Numbered from the stretch's first letter, positions 25,815 to 35,423 are shown. The stretch: DNA of 64,000 bases from Anaerocolumna sp. MB42-C2 (GCF_030913705.1 NZ_CP133190.1:2356001-2420000); one strand, 5' to 3'. The notes: generated by a model from the letters alone, not told the origin. Made by a program: numbers and translations.

Positions 25815-27215
25815 TTATTTTGTTGCTTTCAGTGTTTGCTCAATTACATTTTTCATCATATCTTTTGTCATCATTCCCGGCACATAACCATATATATTTC
25901 CCTCTTTATCAATCATATATGTTGTGGGAAATGCTGAAATATAGTAATCTTGCAGGATTTCCCCCGTTTCATCATATAACGACGGAAATGTATAGCCGTT
26001 TTTCTCCATAAAATCGGCAATCTTATCTTTTTCTTCATCCTGATTATTAGGATATTGATCATTTTTAGGATTGGTAACCCCTAAAAAAATCACATCCCCT
26101 TCATTGTTACCATACTCTTTATAAAGTTCTTCTATATGAGGTATTTCTTCCTTACAGGGCGGACACCAGGTGGCCCAGAAATTTAAAAATACAACTTTGC
26201 CCTTATAATCGGATAACGTATGATCTTTCCCATATTGGTCTGTTAAAGTAAAATCAAAGGCCGGAATCGTAGTATCATTTTCCTTATTCTCCTTTTCCGA
26301 ATCTGAATTATCACCGGATTCCGTAGTGCCGGTATTATCCTCTGTACTGTTGGTAAGATCTGATTTATCTTCATCCGTTGTGTTATCTGCAGTCTCCGGT
26401 TTTCCTGCCTTGTCTGGTATGCTGTCGGAAGATTCTGATTCATCTTGTGCAGCCTCTTTTAATCTGCTCTGCTGGCTGCTGCTGATGGAATTCAAGTAGC
26501 CGGAGATTCCATTCATCCATCCGGTAAAAGTCATAATACCCATAATAAGTAACAGCACTCCGCCTGCTTTAATTGTGTATCTTAAGAATTTTTGTTTTGA
26601 CTTTAAAAATTCCAATACCTGAGTTGTAAATAAACCAAGCAGCAAAAACGGTAATACAAACCCTATTGCATAAATAAGTACCAGGAGGTTCCCGGCAACT
26701 GCTGTTTTAGCCCCGGATGCCATAATTAATACGGAAGACAGAATCGGCCCAATACAAGGCGTCCAGGCAAAGCTGAATGTAAAACCTAATAAAAGAGCAA
26801 CCACTGGATTCACTTTTTTATCCGTTAAATTCAGATTGATTTTTTTCTCTTTCTGCATGAAAGAAAATTCTAATATTCCGAGCTGATATAAACCTAATGC
26901 TATAATAAGAATCCCGCCGAGTCTTGTAAATAACAGTTTATTATTATTAAAAAATCTTCCTAATGCGGTAAATGACAAACCCAGGATGAAAAAAGCAAAA
27001 GATATCCCAAGAATAAAAAATAAAGTATGAAGAAATACTTTTTTTCTCTCGTACTGTATGACTCCCTCCTCTGTTACTTTTTTCGCATTACCTGCCAGAA
27101 AACTCATATAAACAGGTATTAACGGAATAACACAGGGAGAGAAGAAAGAAAGCAGTCCTTCCAAAAATACCAACGCAAAGCTGATATGTTCTGTTGTTAT
27201 AATTCCAGTAATCAT
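25815..27215 (-). CDS. CcdA/DsbD-like membrane protein fused to a TlpA-type thioredoxin
   Basis: A 466-residue fusion. Residues about 5-235 are CcdA-like: six helices with the paired redox cysteines in FFSPCVIPLIPVY and WTPCIGPILSS, which carry electrons across the membrane. A hydrophilic, acidic Ser/Thr/Asn-rich linker (about 245-325) leads to an extracytoplasmic thioredoxin domain (FLNFWATWCPPCKEEIPHIEELY; cis-Pro loop near AFPTTYMID). Fusion of electron carrier and recipient means the thioredoxin is reduced directly. AAGGAGG precedes ATG 27215; a ten-codon extension is rejected. Co-transcribed with the ferredoxin-like gene upstream. Possible clients are oxidised surface proteins or a peroxide/methionine-sulfoxide reductase; none is visible nearby. 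Confidence 0.9.
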   Translation of the reverse strand: MITGIITTEHISFALVFLEGLLSFFSPCVIPLIPVYMSFLAGNAKKVTEEGVIQYERKKVFLHTLFFILGISFAFFILGLSFTALGRFFNNNKLLFTRLGGILIIALGLYQLGILEFSFMQKEKKINLNLTDKKVNPVVALLLGFTFSFAWTPCIGPILSSVLIMASGAKTAVAGNLLVLIYAIGFVLPFLLLGLFTTQVLEFLKSKQKFLRYTIKAGGVLLLIMGIMTFTGWMNGISGYLNSISSSQQSRLKEAAQDESESSDSIPDKAGKPETADNTTDEDKSDLTNSTEDNTGTTESGDNSDSEKENKENDTTIPAFDFTLTDQYGKDHTLSDYKGKVVFLNFWATWCPPCKEEIPHIEELYKEYGNNEGDVIFLGVTNPKNDQYPNNQDEEKDKIADFMEKNGYTFPSLYDETGEILQDYYISAFPTTYMIDKEGNIYGYVPGMMTKDMMKNVIEQTLKATK

Positions 27216-27323
27216 TAATTTCCTCCTTATTGGTTCTTTTATCACACTATTGATAAATGGACAGCAAGCTTAAAACTGTAATCTATTACAACATATTCTT
27301 ATTATAACAGGAATATCACATAA

Positions 27324-27977
27324 CTAAAAACTGATTTTATCATAACCAATTGCTTTTTTAGGACAGACATTGCTACATTTGCCGCATTGTATACAGTCCG
27401 GATGACTTAGAATATTACCTTTGTAATCATAAGGAACGATACCTAATGGGCATTTCTTTTCACACAATTTACAGGAAACGCAGTCAGATGTAACCTGCAG
27501 AACTTTTTTACTTTTTCTGAATCCGGCAACTAAGGAAGCAAGCGTACCCATAGGGCAAAAATGGCACCAGGTACGGTGGTTATATAACAGGGAAAGCATT
27601 ACACCTGCTATCGTGGTAATTACGATTAACCGGTAGAAGACCATTCCGATACCATAAGGATTCCCCCAGTTATTTTTAATTCCCAATACAAACATTGTCA
27701 TCATAAATACAACCATAAAAGCCCTGAAAAAGACAGATTTAAGAAACTCCGGCACTTTTTTGTTCCTGCTGATTTTTATCACCACATTATCATAGAAATT
27801 TCCTCTGGGACATAGATTTCCGCACCAGAACCTTCCTTTGAAAAAGGAAACCGCAATTGGTGCAGCCATACAGATTACCGCCGCTAAAGCAAATCTTAGA
27901 TCAAATAAGCTTAAAAAGATAAAAGCTAACAGTAGTAAAAAAGAATACTTTTTCCAAATGATTAATAAATTTTTCAA
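27324..27977 (-). CDS. 4Fe-4S membrane protein, NapH/CcoG-like
   Basis: A 217-residue protein with about four membrane helices, two CxxxCP-type motifs (FWCGNLCPRGN; WCHFCPMGT) and a C-terminal bacterial ferredoxin domain with two 4Fe-4S clusters (CVSCKLCEKKCPLG; CIQCGKCSNVCPKKA). It probably transfers electrons from the cytoplasm to a membrane acceptor. The start is TTG at 27977 with AGGAG upstream. The CcdA-thioredoxin gene follows 108 bases later. Coupling of the two as an electron route to extracellular thiols is an inference from adjacency. Confidence 0.88.
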   Translation of the reverse strand: MKNLLIIWKKYSFLLLLAFIFLSLFDLRFALAAVICMAAPIAVSFFKGRFWCGNLCPRGNFYDNVVIKISRNKKVPEFLKSVFFRAFMVVFMMTMFVLGIKNNWGNPYGIGMVFYRLIVITTIAGVMLSLLYNHRTWCHFCPMGTLASLVAGFRKSKKVLQVTSDCVSCKLCEKKCPLGIVPYDYKGNILSHPDCIQCGKCSNVCPKKAIGYDKISF

Positions 27978-28090
27978 TATAAACTCTCCTAACTGATTTT
28001 TAACCCTTCCTGTTAACTTGAAAGGTTACTTATTATACGTTTTATTATACTGATTTATTTATTATAAACTGTGACTTCATCACAGGAAAA

Positions 28091-28130
28091 AGAGGCACTT
28101 TTTATAGTATTTCACTTAAAAGTGCCCCTT
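28091..28130 (-). terminator. terminator overlapping the end of the FtsX-like gene
   Basis: On the minus strand AGGGGCACTTTT pairs with AAAAAGTGCCTCT and is followed by TTTTT. The ascending arm is made from the last codons of the CDS, so translation to the stop must clear it. Confidence 0.85.
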
Positions 28131-29215
28131 AAACCGTTATGATCTTCTCTAAAATTAAGAATAGGTATCTCCATAAGAATTAGTATATATATAAAAATAT
28201 ATAAGTGAAACAATATAATTACATTAAGTAATACTTTTGATATTTTATCCATCAAATATACATCTTTTGGATTAGGAACTAAATATCTGATCTCAAGTAA
28301 CCGGCTTTTCATCAGCTGAGACTGTTCTGTCCAATAATCAAAATCCGACCATTTAGAGGGAATCAGTTTATCCGGTATGAAAAAGGGATTACCGGTAATC
28401 CGATAAAGAATAAAACCAAAACCAATCAGTATAATCAGCAGAATCCCGATGTAAAGAAAGAATAAACCTGCTTTTTGTTTCTTACTAATCTGATAAATAA
28501 CATTATAAATCTTGCAGCAGATACAAAAGAAAAAAATCCAAAGAGGTAAATTTATTAAGGAATAAATGATTCTCCCATAAAAATATCCGTCTATAATGGT
28601 AGCATTATCCGCCATTTGGTTTGCTAATAAAAATTCTTCCGCAAATGTCTCTCCCATTTGTTTATCCTTATAACCTAACTCCAGATTGGGGTATTCTTTT
28701 ATATTACCTGATCCCTGTATCAGAAGAACCGGATACTCTGCTCTGACTACACCTCGTACTATATAATCCTTTTTATTGTATGTTACCGTATTGCCGACTG
28801 CGAACTCTGTACCGAATAAAAGATAAGATGTTTTTGTATCTATAAGACATCCCTTCTTATCCTGCCTGTATACGTAATTACCGCTTGCTAATGTCATGGG
28901 AACCGTGAAAGCCATATTACCGGATGTCATAACAACCGATACCTTCTGAGTCCGATATAAATCTTTGTTTTTAATTTCTGCTTCCTTTATAAAAAGCCAG
29001 GCGGTTACCTCTGGAATGTCAGAGTTACCCTTAAGTTTTTCATTTTTAAGTGCCTTATTTATTGTCCGATCACTGACTCCCCCTGTACTGAACCTGATAC
29101 TTACTGCAGAGTATTCTTTTCTTATAAAGGAAGCTTCTTTCATTTTTGAGGCTGTAAACCAAACTGTTATTACACATAAAATAATAAGCAGTACACTGTA
29201 TTTATTCCATTTCAT
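28112..29215 (-). CDS. FtsX/MacB-like membrane protein
   Basis: A 367-residue protein with the topology of the FtsX/MacB permease class: helix about 5-22, an extracellular domain of about 185 residues (residues 25-205, including VVMTSGNMAFTVPMTLASGNYVY and GTEFAVGNTVTYNKKDYIVRGVV, like the MacB periplasmic core), helices near 212-235 and 248-270, a loop, and a last helix near 325-350. There is no ATPase gene in the operon, although this class normally needs one. Its ATG overlaps the adaptor gene by 14 bases. It probably works with that adaptor as a mechanotransmission-type unit. Sequence similarity to named permeases is weak, so the call rests on topology and context. Confidence 0.65.
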   Translation of the reverse strand: MKWNKYSVLLIILCVITVWFTASKMKEASFIRKEYSAVSIRFSTGGVSDRTINKALKNEKLKGNSDIPEVTAWLFIKEAEIKNKDLYRTQKVSVVMTSGNMAFTVPMTLASGNYVYRQDKKGCLIDTKTSYLLFGTEFAVGNTVTYNKKDYIVRGVVRAEYPVLLIQGSGNIKEYPNLELGYKDKQMGETFAEEFLLANQMADNATIIDGYFYGRIIYSLINLPLWIFFFCICCKIYNVIYQISKKQKAGLFFLYIGILLIILIGFGFILYRITGNPFFIPDKLIPSKWSDFDYWTEQSQLMKSRLLEIRYLVPNPKDVYLMDKISKVLLNVIILFHLYIFIYILILMEIPILNFREDHNGLRGTFK

Positions 29216-31244
29216 AAACCCTTACCCGATCTCCTTCTGAAATGTTTTTATTACTGCCTGTAATAATCTGATCCTCTTCTGTAAGAGAAGCCTCAATGGC
29301 CGCGGTTTTGGCATCCTGTGATGTCACGGTCACTTCTAATCGAAACGCCGTATCTTCTTTACCAAGCACCCCGTCTTTTTCTTTCACAAGAAGAATATAA
29401 GTGCCTTTAGAATCCTCACGGAGTCCCTGAATCGGAATACATCTCGGATAAGTTTCAGATTCCTTATTTATCTCGTAATCCAGGCTTCCTCCCACACTAT
29501 AATCCCCGTCCGGTAAAAGCGCCGAAAATTTAACCATTCCGTCTTGATCCGGTAACCCGATATTCTCTATCTGGGAAGTTATCTTATCATTTTCCATACC
29601 GGTATCTATTTCCAGTTCATCTCCCACAGTGAACCGCTTCATATCCTCCTTGTCGGCATTCATAGAAAGCTCATAACCACCGGTTGCCAGAATAAGTTTT
29701 TCCTGGCCTGTTAAGACACTTCCCTGTTCCAAATCATTTTTCGTTACCACACCTGAGCTCGGTGCTCTCACTTTTCCTTTATTTGATATAATCGCCTGCA
29801 GTTCTTCTATTTCATTTTGTTTTTCCTTCAAATCTAATTGCAGCATTTTTTGATCTACCTCAACGGACTTTTGCTGAATCAGTTTATTTTCCTCTGCCAA
29901 CTGCTCATTTTCTTTTGCCTCTGTTAATGAAAGTTTCGCAGTAACAAGCGCCCTTTTCCCGTCGGTTACTGCCTTTTTTCCATCTTTTAATTCTTCTTTA
30001 TAATCATAGGTTCCGTTATCTATTTCCGTTAAAATATCATTTAGTTCTTCTTTTTTCTGAAAAGCATCCATTAATTTTGTATCCCATTGTTCCCTTATCC
30101 GGGATTCATCTTCTTTCGCCCTGTCCAGATTTGTTTCGGCTGCACTGATTTTCTCCTCGTCAGCTTCCAGTGAATCATAAATAAATTGATATAATACAGC
30201 ATAGGTTTTACCCACATTATTTCTGTTATCTTCCTCTAAATCTTCTCTGTAGTTATTGATAGCATCACCCAGTTCATTATCTTTCTCTGATAATCGATTC
30301 AGTGAAGCTTTTGCATCTTCGATTACTCTGTTTGCATTTTTTATTTCTTCTTTTTTGGATATTAACTGCTCTTCATAAGCCTTTTTAACCGCTTCTTCCT
30401 CAGAATCCTTGTCGTCTTCATTGATGGCTTTATTCCATTTCTTTTTAATATCTTTCAGATCTTCCTTGGCTCTCTCTAATTTTTTATCTGCATCACTTTT
30501 TTCTGCCAGATGCTCTTGATATTTTCCTTTGTAATAATAATCATAGATTTCATCCGAGACAGTTTCTATATTGTTTTCGTTCTTATTAAGTACGGCTTCT
30601 TTATATTCCTCCAGCTTTTCCATTAATATTTGCTGCGGTTTCTGTAATTCCGACAGTTCCCTTCTGGCATCTAAGGTCGCTCTCCCGGCTTTCTTTTCGT
30701 CTTCTTCCTTTGATGAGATTAGTTCTTCCAAAGCTCTGGAAGCTTCTTTTAATTCCTTTTCTTTTTCTTTCTTAACATTCTTTTTCAAATCAGTTACGGC
30801 ACTTTTAGCTGCCTCTAGATCCTCTTTGGCATTTTTGTATGCCAGTTCCGCTTTCTGTACCTCATCCGGATTCTCCTCAGTCCCACCGGTTAGGTCTGTT
30901 TTGTCATATTGCAGCTGCAGTTTTTTCAATTCCTTTTCCAATGCAGCCTTTTTCTTTAACAAACTCTTTAAATCATATTGGAAGAGTAAATCTCCCTTTT
31001 CCACCTGCTTCCCTTTCTCTATGGAAACCTTGCCGATTTTTAACCCGTCAGATAATGAGATATATTTTTGCGCATTTTCTTTTATTGTTCCAGTTCCTGA
31101 AATTTCAAATGTCAACTCGCCTTCTTTCGCCGCAGCTACTTCAACTTTAGCAACCATCACGGAGGCTGCTGCTCTGGATACAACGGTAAAAAAAGCCATT
31201 AGTATAAAAAAACCAAGTAATAGTCTCCTTAATTTATTTTCCAT
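29202..31244 (-). CDS. HlyD/RND-type periplasmic adaptor with very long coiled coil
   Basis: A 680-residue membrane-anchored adaptor: N-terminal helix (8-28), barrel-sandwich half-motif (GTIKENAQKYISLSDGLKIGKVSIEKGKQVEKGDLLFQYD), then about 380 residues of charged coiled coil (residues about 85-465), the second half of the lipoyl-like sandwich (NKGKVRAPSSGVVTKNDLEQGSVL) and C-terminal barrel domains (GDELEIDTG; GGSLDYEINKES; ILTG-like ending GDRVRVYEME). Typical Gram-positive adaptors such as YknX are 350-450 residues, so the hairpin is much longer here and could reach far through the cell wall. It is encoded between a sugar-type importer and an FtsX-like protein, an unusual setting. Confidence 0.85.
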   Translation of the reverse strand: MENKLRRLLLGFFILMAFFTVVSRAAASVMVAKVEVAAAKEGELTFEISGTGTIKENAQKYISLSDGLKIGKVSIEKGKQVEKGDLLFQYDLKSLLKKKAALEKELKKLQLQYDKTDLTGGTEENPDEVQKAELAYKNAKEDLEAAKSAVTDLKKNVKKEKEKELKEASRALEELISSKEEDEKKAGRATLDARRELSELQKPQQILMEKLEEYKEAVLNKNENNIETVSDEIYDYYYKGKYQEHLAEKSDADKKLERAKEDLKDIKKKWNKAINEDDKDSEEEAVKKAYEEQLISKKEEIKNANRVIEDAKASLNRLSEKDNELGDAINNYREDLEEDNRNNVGKTYAVLYQFIYDSLEADEEKISAAETNLDRAKEDESRIREQWDTKLMDAFQKKEELNDILTEIDNGTYDYKEELKDGKKAVTDGKRALVTAKLSLTEAKENEQLAEENKLIQQKSVEVDQKMLQLDLKEKQNEIEELQAIISNKGKVRAPSSGVVTKNDLEQGSVLTGQEKLILATGGYELSMNADKEDMKRFTVGDELEIDTGMENDKITSQIENIGLPDQDGMVKFSALLPDGDYSVGGSLDYEINKESETYPRCIPIQGLREDSKGTYILLVKEKDGVLGKEDTAFRLEVTVTSQDAKTAAIEASLTEEDQIITGSNKNISEGDRVRVYEME

Positions 31245-31263
31245 GATAATCCTTTTACCTTTC

Positions 31264-32160
31264 TTATTCTTTTAAACCGGAGGCTGCTATCCCCTGTTCC
31301 AAATACTTCTGTCCGTACAAGAATAATAACAATGCCGGAAACATCATAAAAACTGATGCAACAAACGCTGCCCCTGCATTCTCCGAAGAAATCTCTGGTA
31401 AATAAAGCGGTAAGGGCCAAAGTTCCTTTCTTCTGATCAGGAATGTAAGGGGCTGCTCAATCGCATTCCAATATTCCAAAAAACCTAATGTTATAATGGA
31501 GAGAATACCGGGGGAACCAATGGGAACCCCTATCCGCGTAAATATAATAAATTCACTGGCACCGTCAAGCTTTGCTGCTTCAATGAGCGACATAGGTATT
31601 TCTTTAAAAAACTTCACCAAAATAAAAACCGGAAACGTAGAAAAGATATTAGGAAGAATTAAGGCCAGATGAGTGTCCACAAGCCCCAACCGGTATAACA
31701 CCAGATAGCTGGATACCATTGTAACCTGAAAGGGCAGAACCATAAGAATAATATAAATTAAAAATATAAGCTTTTTACCCTTAAACTCAAATCTGGCAAA
31801 AGCCCAGGCAGCAGGCACTGCAATTCCCAATTGCCCCAGGAGTACCGGTATCACCTGAATACAGGAGTTCCAGAACATAACAAAAAATTTAGGTGAATCC
31901 AGTAATAATTCCACGTAATGCTTAAGCGTGGGATACCTGGGAAACAATGTCCAGGAAGCGAAACCCTCTCTTTGACTTAATACGGATCCTATATCGCTAT
32001 ATAATTCATCCCCTCCCATAAAGGACCCGGTAATTAACATCCACAAGGGTATCCATATAAACAGAGTAAGAATAAATAACAGGCCGGTTTTAACAATCAA
32101 TTTAATTTTTATATTCATAATCATGCCTTTTTTTCTTGTATTTTCTTTCGACTTATTCAT
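31264..32160 (-). CDS. carbohydrate-type ABC permease (MalG-like)
   Basis: About 298 residues, six helices, EAA loop (IEAAKLDGASEFIIFTRIGVPIGSPG). It ends YLEQGIAASGLKE, as in MalG-type proteins. The start is uncertain: ATG 32160 is four bases from AGGAG and one base past the partner's stop; ATG 32172 and a later ATG (MNIKIK) are alternatives. Partner of the permease at 32162-33094. The extracellular loop region includes GGDELYSDIGSVLSQREGF, longer than usual. Confidence 0.85.
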   Translation of the reverse strand: MNKSKENTRKKGMIMNIKIKLIVKTGLLFILTLFIWIPLWMLITGSFMGGDELYSDIGSVLSQREGFASWTLFPRYPTLKHYVELLLDSPKFFVMFWNSCIQVIPVLLGQLGIAVPAAWAFARFEFKGKKLIFLIYIILMVLPFQVTMVSSYLVLYRLGLVDTHLALILPNIFSTFPVFILVKFFKEIPMSLIEAAKLDGASEFIIFTRIGVPIGSPGILSIITLGFLEYWNAIEQPLTFLIRRKELWPLPLYLPEISSENAGAAFVASVFMMFPALLLFLYGQKYLEQGIAASGLKE

Positions 32161-32161
32161 C

Positions 32162-33094
32162 TCACTCCTCATTCCTATCCAGCTTCTTAAATACTAAAAT
32201 AATTGCAATAAATAAAATTACACACATCACTGCTGCAGCGCTCATTTTCTGAATATCCAGGGAAACAAACCAATTGCCGAACAAATGCTGCAGCATATAG
32301 ATGCTTTCCTGGGGATAATCTCCCGAAATCAAATACGCCTCCCGGAATACCTTAAAGGAATTGACAAAGGAAAGAATACCAATTACATATACAGACGCCC
32401 GTAGCTTTGGTAATGTAATATAACGAAATTTATCCCAATACCCTGCACCATCCACACCGGCAGCTTCATATAAAACATTTGGAATTCCGTTTAAACCGGT
32501 CAGCCACAAAATCATATTGTATCCTGTATTTTTCCACAGATAAGTAAATATCAGTACCCAAAAGGCCTTATCCGTATTCATAAAATCCATCTTATCATTT
32601 CCCACATGTATAAGTAATACATTAAGCAGACCATTTTCGTGAAAATACAACCTCCAGAGTAATACCACGGAAGCCACCGGTATTGCCATAGGAAATAAAA
32701 ACGCAGTCTTAAAGAAGCTTTCAAATTTTCTCTGATTATATAGAAGCAGAGATAAAATCAAAGAGATCAGCATCAGTAACGGAATGCAGGTAATTAAAAA
32801 GCGTCCCGTATTTCTTACTGCCTGTAAAAAGGCTGCATTATGGATAACCAGCTTATAGTTATCCATTCCTACAAACCTGCCGCTCATAGCTTCATAAAAG
32901 GATCGTCTTATAACATCTGCAAAGGGAAGTAATACGAATACGGTTACCCCTATTAAACTTGGAAGCAGGAAGAGCCAGGCCTTTCCTGCTTCTCTTTGTT
33001 TATGATATGTCTTTTTTCTTCTTTTTTTATTTAGGTTTACTGTTTTTCGCGTACATCTATGTTTAAATGAGATACTTTTTATAATCCTGCCCAT
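32162..33094 (-). CDS. carbohydrate-type ABC permease (MalF-like)
   Basis: A 310-residue membrane protein with a strongly basic N-terminal tail (KHRCTRKTVNLNKKRRKKTYHKQR), six helices and the EAA loop (YEAAGVDGAGYWDKFRYITLPKLRA). It starts seven bases after the stop of the fusion lipoprotein with a modest RBS (ATAGGT). It pairs with the following permease. As with the other importers here, no ATPase is encoded nearby. Confidence 0.88.
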   Translation of the reverse strand: MGRIIKSISFKHRCTRKTVNLNKKRRKKTYHKQREAGKAWLFLLPSLIGVTVFVLLPFADVIRRSFYEAMSGRFVGMDNYKLVIHNAAFLQAVRNTGRFLITCIPLLMLISLILSLLLYNQRKFESFFKTAFLFPMAIPVASVVLLWRLYFHENGLLNVLLIHVGNDKMDFMNTDKAFWVLIFTYLWKNTGYNMILWLTGLNGIPNVLYEAAGVDGAGYWDKFRYITLPKLRASVYVIGILSFVNSFKVFREAYLISGDYPQESIYMLQHLFGNWFVSLDIQKMSAAAVMCVILFIAIILVFKKLDRNEE

Positions 33095-33101
33095 ATTTTA
33101 C

Positions 33102-35381
33102 CTATTCTGCCAGGTAAGTATTTACCTTTGCTTTTACCGCTGCCGTTGCCTGATTTTCATCTATATCTCCCTTAAGAAAAGGTAAAACCTCATCTATAAT
33201 CATAGTGATCAGTATCTGATTGGTCTCAATAGGTTCTTTAACACTCTGCGCTATCTTTTTAATGCTTTCTCTTTCTTCTTTGGTTGGCCAATCAGCACTC
33301 AGCATATTGCCATCCTTATCACTAACAGCTATACTAATACCATCATTTTCTTTTTCAATCCATCCATTCATGGATTTAGCATTTACCGGAAATCCGTCAT
33401 AAACATCTGCATCCTGTACCTCTTTATTAAATAAAAAGCTGATGAATTTCTTAGCTATGTCACTTTCTTTACTTCCATTGTTAAGCCCCACCATACCACT
33501 TGGTATAAACATCTGATTAATAGATTGGTACTCCCAATTATTATTTTTTATGGCAGCAAATAAAAGCATGGAGTCGGTAATGTTTTTAACCCGCAATATG
33601 GATGCACTATATTTCTTATTATAAGTTGACATATCACCGGGAAATAAATTATCACTGCCTAACAGCTGGTCATATAACTTATTTGATTTCATTTCTTCTT
33701 TATTAACTTCCGTTGCGCCGATATTCTCGGATATTGTTTTTATATTCTGTAAGTAACTCTTAAATTTAGTTTCATCCAATGTTCCATTTTGGAATAAATC
33801 CCTGGAATATAACGCTAAGTAATCAGCGAGCAGCCACTTATAAATGGTAGACTTATAATAAGGTTTTTTATTCAATTTCTTTATATAATCCGCGGTATCA
33901 GCTGTACTCGCAGCTGCTTTTATTGCCTCTTGTTCTCCCTCGATTAACGGTAAAGAAAATCGAACCGGCATTTGATATATTTTGCTGTCTTTCTCATATG
34001 CATCGGTTATATTCGTAAGTAAATCTCCCGATTTTTCCATTGGTTCGATCAAAGCTTTAATATCAGCCAAAACACCTTTTTCTATATAGGAATTCACCGG
34101 CAGCCCATCCAAAACCAATACATCTGCTCCGTTACCGGCTAATAATTCCGTATTGAGCGAACGAATATAATCTGCAATATTACCGCTTTCCTCACCCATC
34201 GCTACTACATAGTTGACTTTAATATCCGAATTTTCGGCCTGGAACAGAGATATTGCCTGTCTGATCGTACTATTTTCCCAAAGGGAATATACCGTAATCT
34301 CTTTTGACGGGACGGAGGATACCTCCTTATTAAATACATAATGCATCAATTCATATCCGCCATCGGTCACAACGTATACCGCATAATATTCCTCCGGATC
34401 CTCTTCATTTACAAATAAAGAAGAAATCGACAGAGTGGGCATACTCATGGAATTAAGGGATCCATCCACAATGGTTTCCCATAAGGTACCATCCTTCTGC
34501 ATTCGGTGAATTCCGTCTTTATCGCCCAGTAACAGCGTGCCGTCTTTTTTAAGGGCATAGGCACTTGCTTCGGAGGAAACAGTAAAATCTACCGTTTTTA
34601 CTGTTTCTTTCTGAACCGGGTTATAAAAGAAAACACCTGTTTTATCTTCATTTACCGTAATTATATTTTCACCCGATGTTATGTAATTCTGGATATATTC
34701 ATTCTGTCCAACCCGTACTTTATCAATCTGGGCTCCGTCTTTTGAAAATACATATAGGGATTTCCAATCCCACTGGTCTGCCAGAACCATACTGCCATCC
34801 TCTAATACCTGGATACTTATAATATTCGGATAATGTTTATAATCATTCTTGGTGAATTCTTTCTCAAGATATGGTATCTTTACCGGTTTTGACGTAGTTC
34901 CATCCTCGGATTTTAAAATAATAGATTTCATGCTGTTGCTGCTGTAGTCTGTACATACTGCATAATAATTTCCGTCATTTCCAAGACACAAATCATTAAT
35001 CACTATGTTTTCTTTCAATATCAATTTATTATTTAACCAGCCTGCATTAATATTCTCCCAGGTTTTATCTTTCTTTAACCGGTAACAAATATATTTGTCA
35101 TTGGTATGGGTATAAACCTCAATTTGCTTTTCTGAATTTTCGATAATTTTAATTATCGTTTCATTCGCCGATAATTCCGGTAATTTCACTTTTTCTTCCA
35201 TGTATCTTCCCATTGTAGGTTCTTTCGTTTTATCCCCTTTGGATTCTCGCTCAGCCTGGCTGTTCTCTGCTGTATTGGTTATTTGCCCGGTTTCCTGATT
35301 CTTTTCTGCCCTGCTGCACCCTGTTAAACTGGTTATTACAAGCATTAGGGCTATAAATAATGCCGTTTTTTTTCTACACAT
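33102..35381 (-). CDS. lipoprotein with propeller-like N-terminus and substrate-binding C-terminus
   Basis: A 759-residue surface lipoprotein (lipobox SLTGC, Cys22). After an acidic tether, residues about 60-355 consist of repeated four-strand units with sensor-like blades (CLGNDGNYYAVCTDYS; QVLEDGSMVLADQWDWKSLYVFSKDG; ALKKDGTLLLGDKDGIHRMQKDGTLW), suggesting a six- or seven-bladed beta-propeller. Residues about 365-759 are an extracellular binding-protein fold (EITVYSLWENSTIRQAISLFQAEN; GNGADVLVLDGLPVNSYIEKGVLADI; MLLFAAIKNN). The fusion is in one open frame. It heads the operon, with GGAGG before the ATG. Such a fusion could bind wall or matrix material with the propeller while delivering ligand to the permeases. 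The propeller call is by repeat pattern only. Confidence 0.75.
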   Translation of the reverse strand: MCRKKTALFIALMLVITSLTGCSRAEKNQETGQITNTAENSQAERESKGDKTKEPTMGRYMEEKVKLPELSANETIIKIIENSEKQIEVYTHTNDKYICYRLKKDKTWENINAGWLNNKLILKENIVINDLCLGNDGNYYAVCTDYSSNSMKSIILKSEDGTTSKPVKIPYLEKEFTKNDYKHYPNIISIQVLEDGSMVLADQWDWKSLYVFSKDGAQIDKVRVGQNEYIQNYITSGENIITVNEDKTGVFFYNPVQKETVKTVDFTVSSEASAYALKKDGTLLLGDKDGIHRMQKDGTLWETIVDGSLNSMSMPTLSISSLFVNEEDPEEYYAVYVVTDGGYELMHYVFNKEVSSVPSKEITVYSLWENSTIRQAISLFQAENSDIKVNYVVAMGEESGNIADYIRSLNTELLAGNGADVLVLDGLPVNSYIEKGVLADIKALIEPMEKSGDLLTNITDAYEKDSKIYQMPVRFSLPLIEGEQEAIKAAASTADTADYIKKLNKKPYYKSTIYKWLLADYLALYSRDLFQNGTLDETKFKSYLQNIKTISENIGATEVNKEEMKSNKLYDQLLGSDNLFPGDMSTYNKKYSASILRVKNITDSMLLFAAIKNNNWEYQSINQMFIPSGMVGLNNGSKESDIAKKFISFLFNKEVQDADVYDGFPVNAKSMNGWIEKENDGISIAVSDKDGNMLSADWPTKEERESIKKIAQSVKEPIETNQILITMIIDEVLPFLKGDIDENQATAAVKAKVNTYLAE

Positions 35382-35423
35382 TTAAAAACCTCCGTTTTTT
35401 TTCTTTCTCTAACAATAACAGGT

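Noticed and set aside
30571..31275. 234-residue plus-strand open frame
   Set aside because: It is the antisense shadow of the Lys/Glu-rich coiled coil of the adaptor gene, giving a Ser/Phe-rich peptide without RBS or domain.
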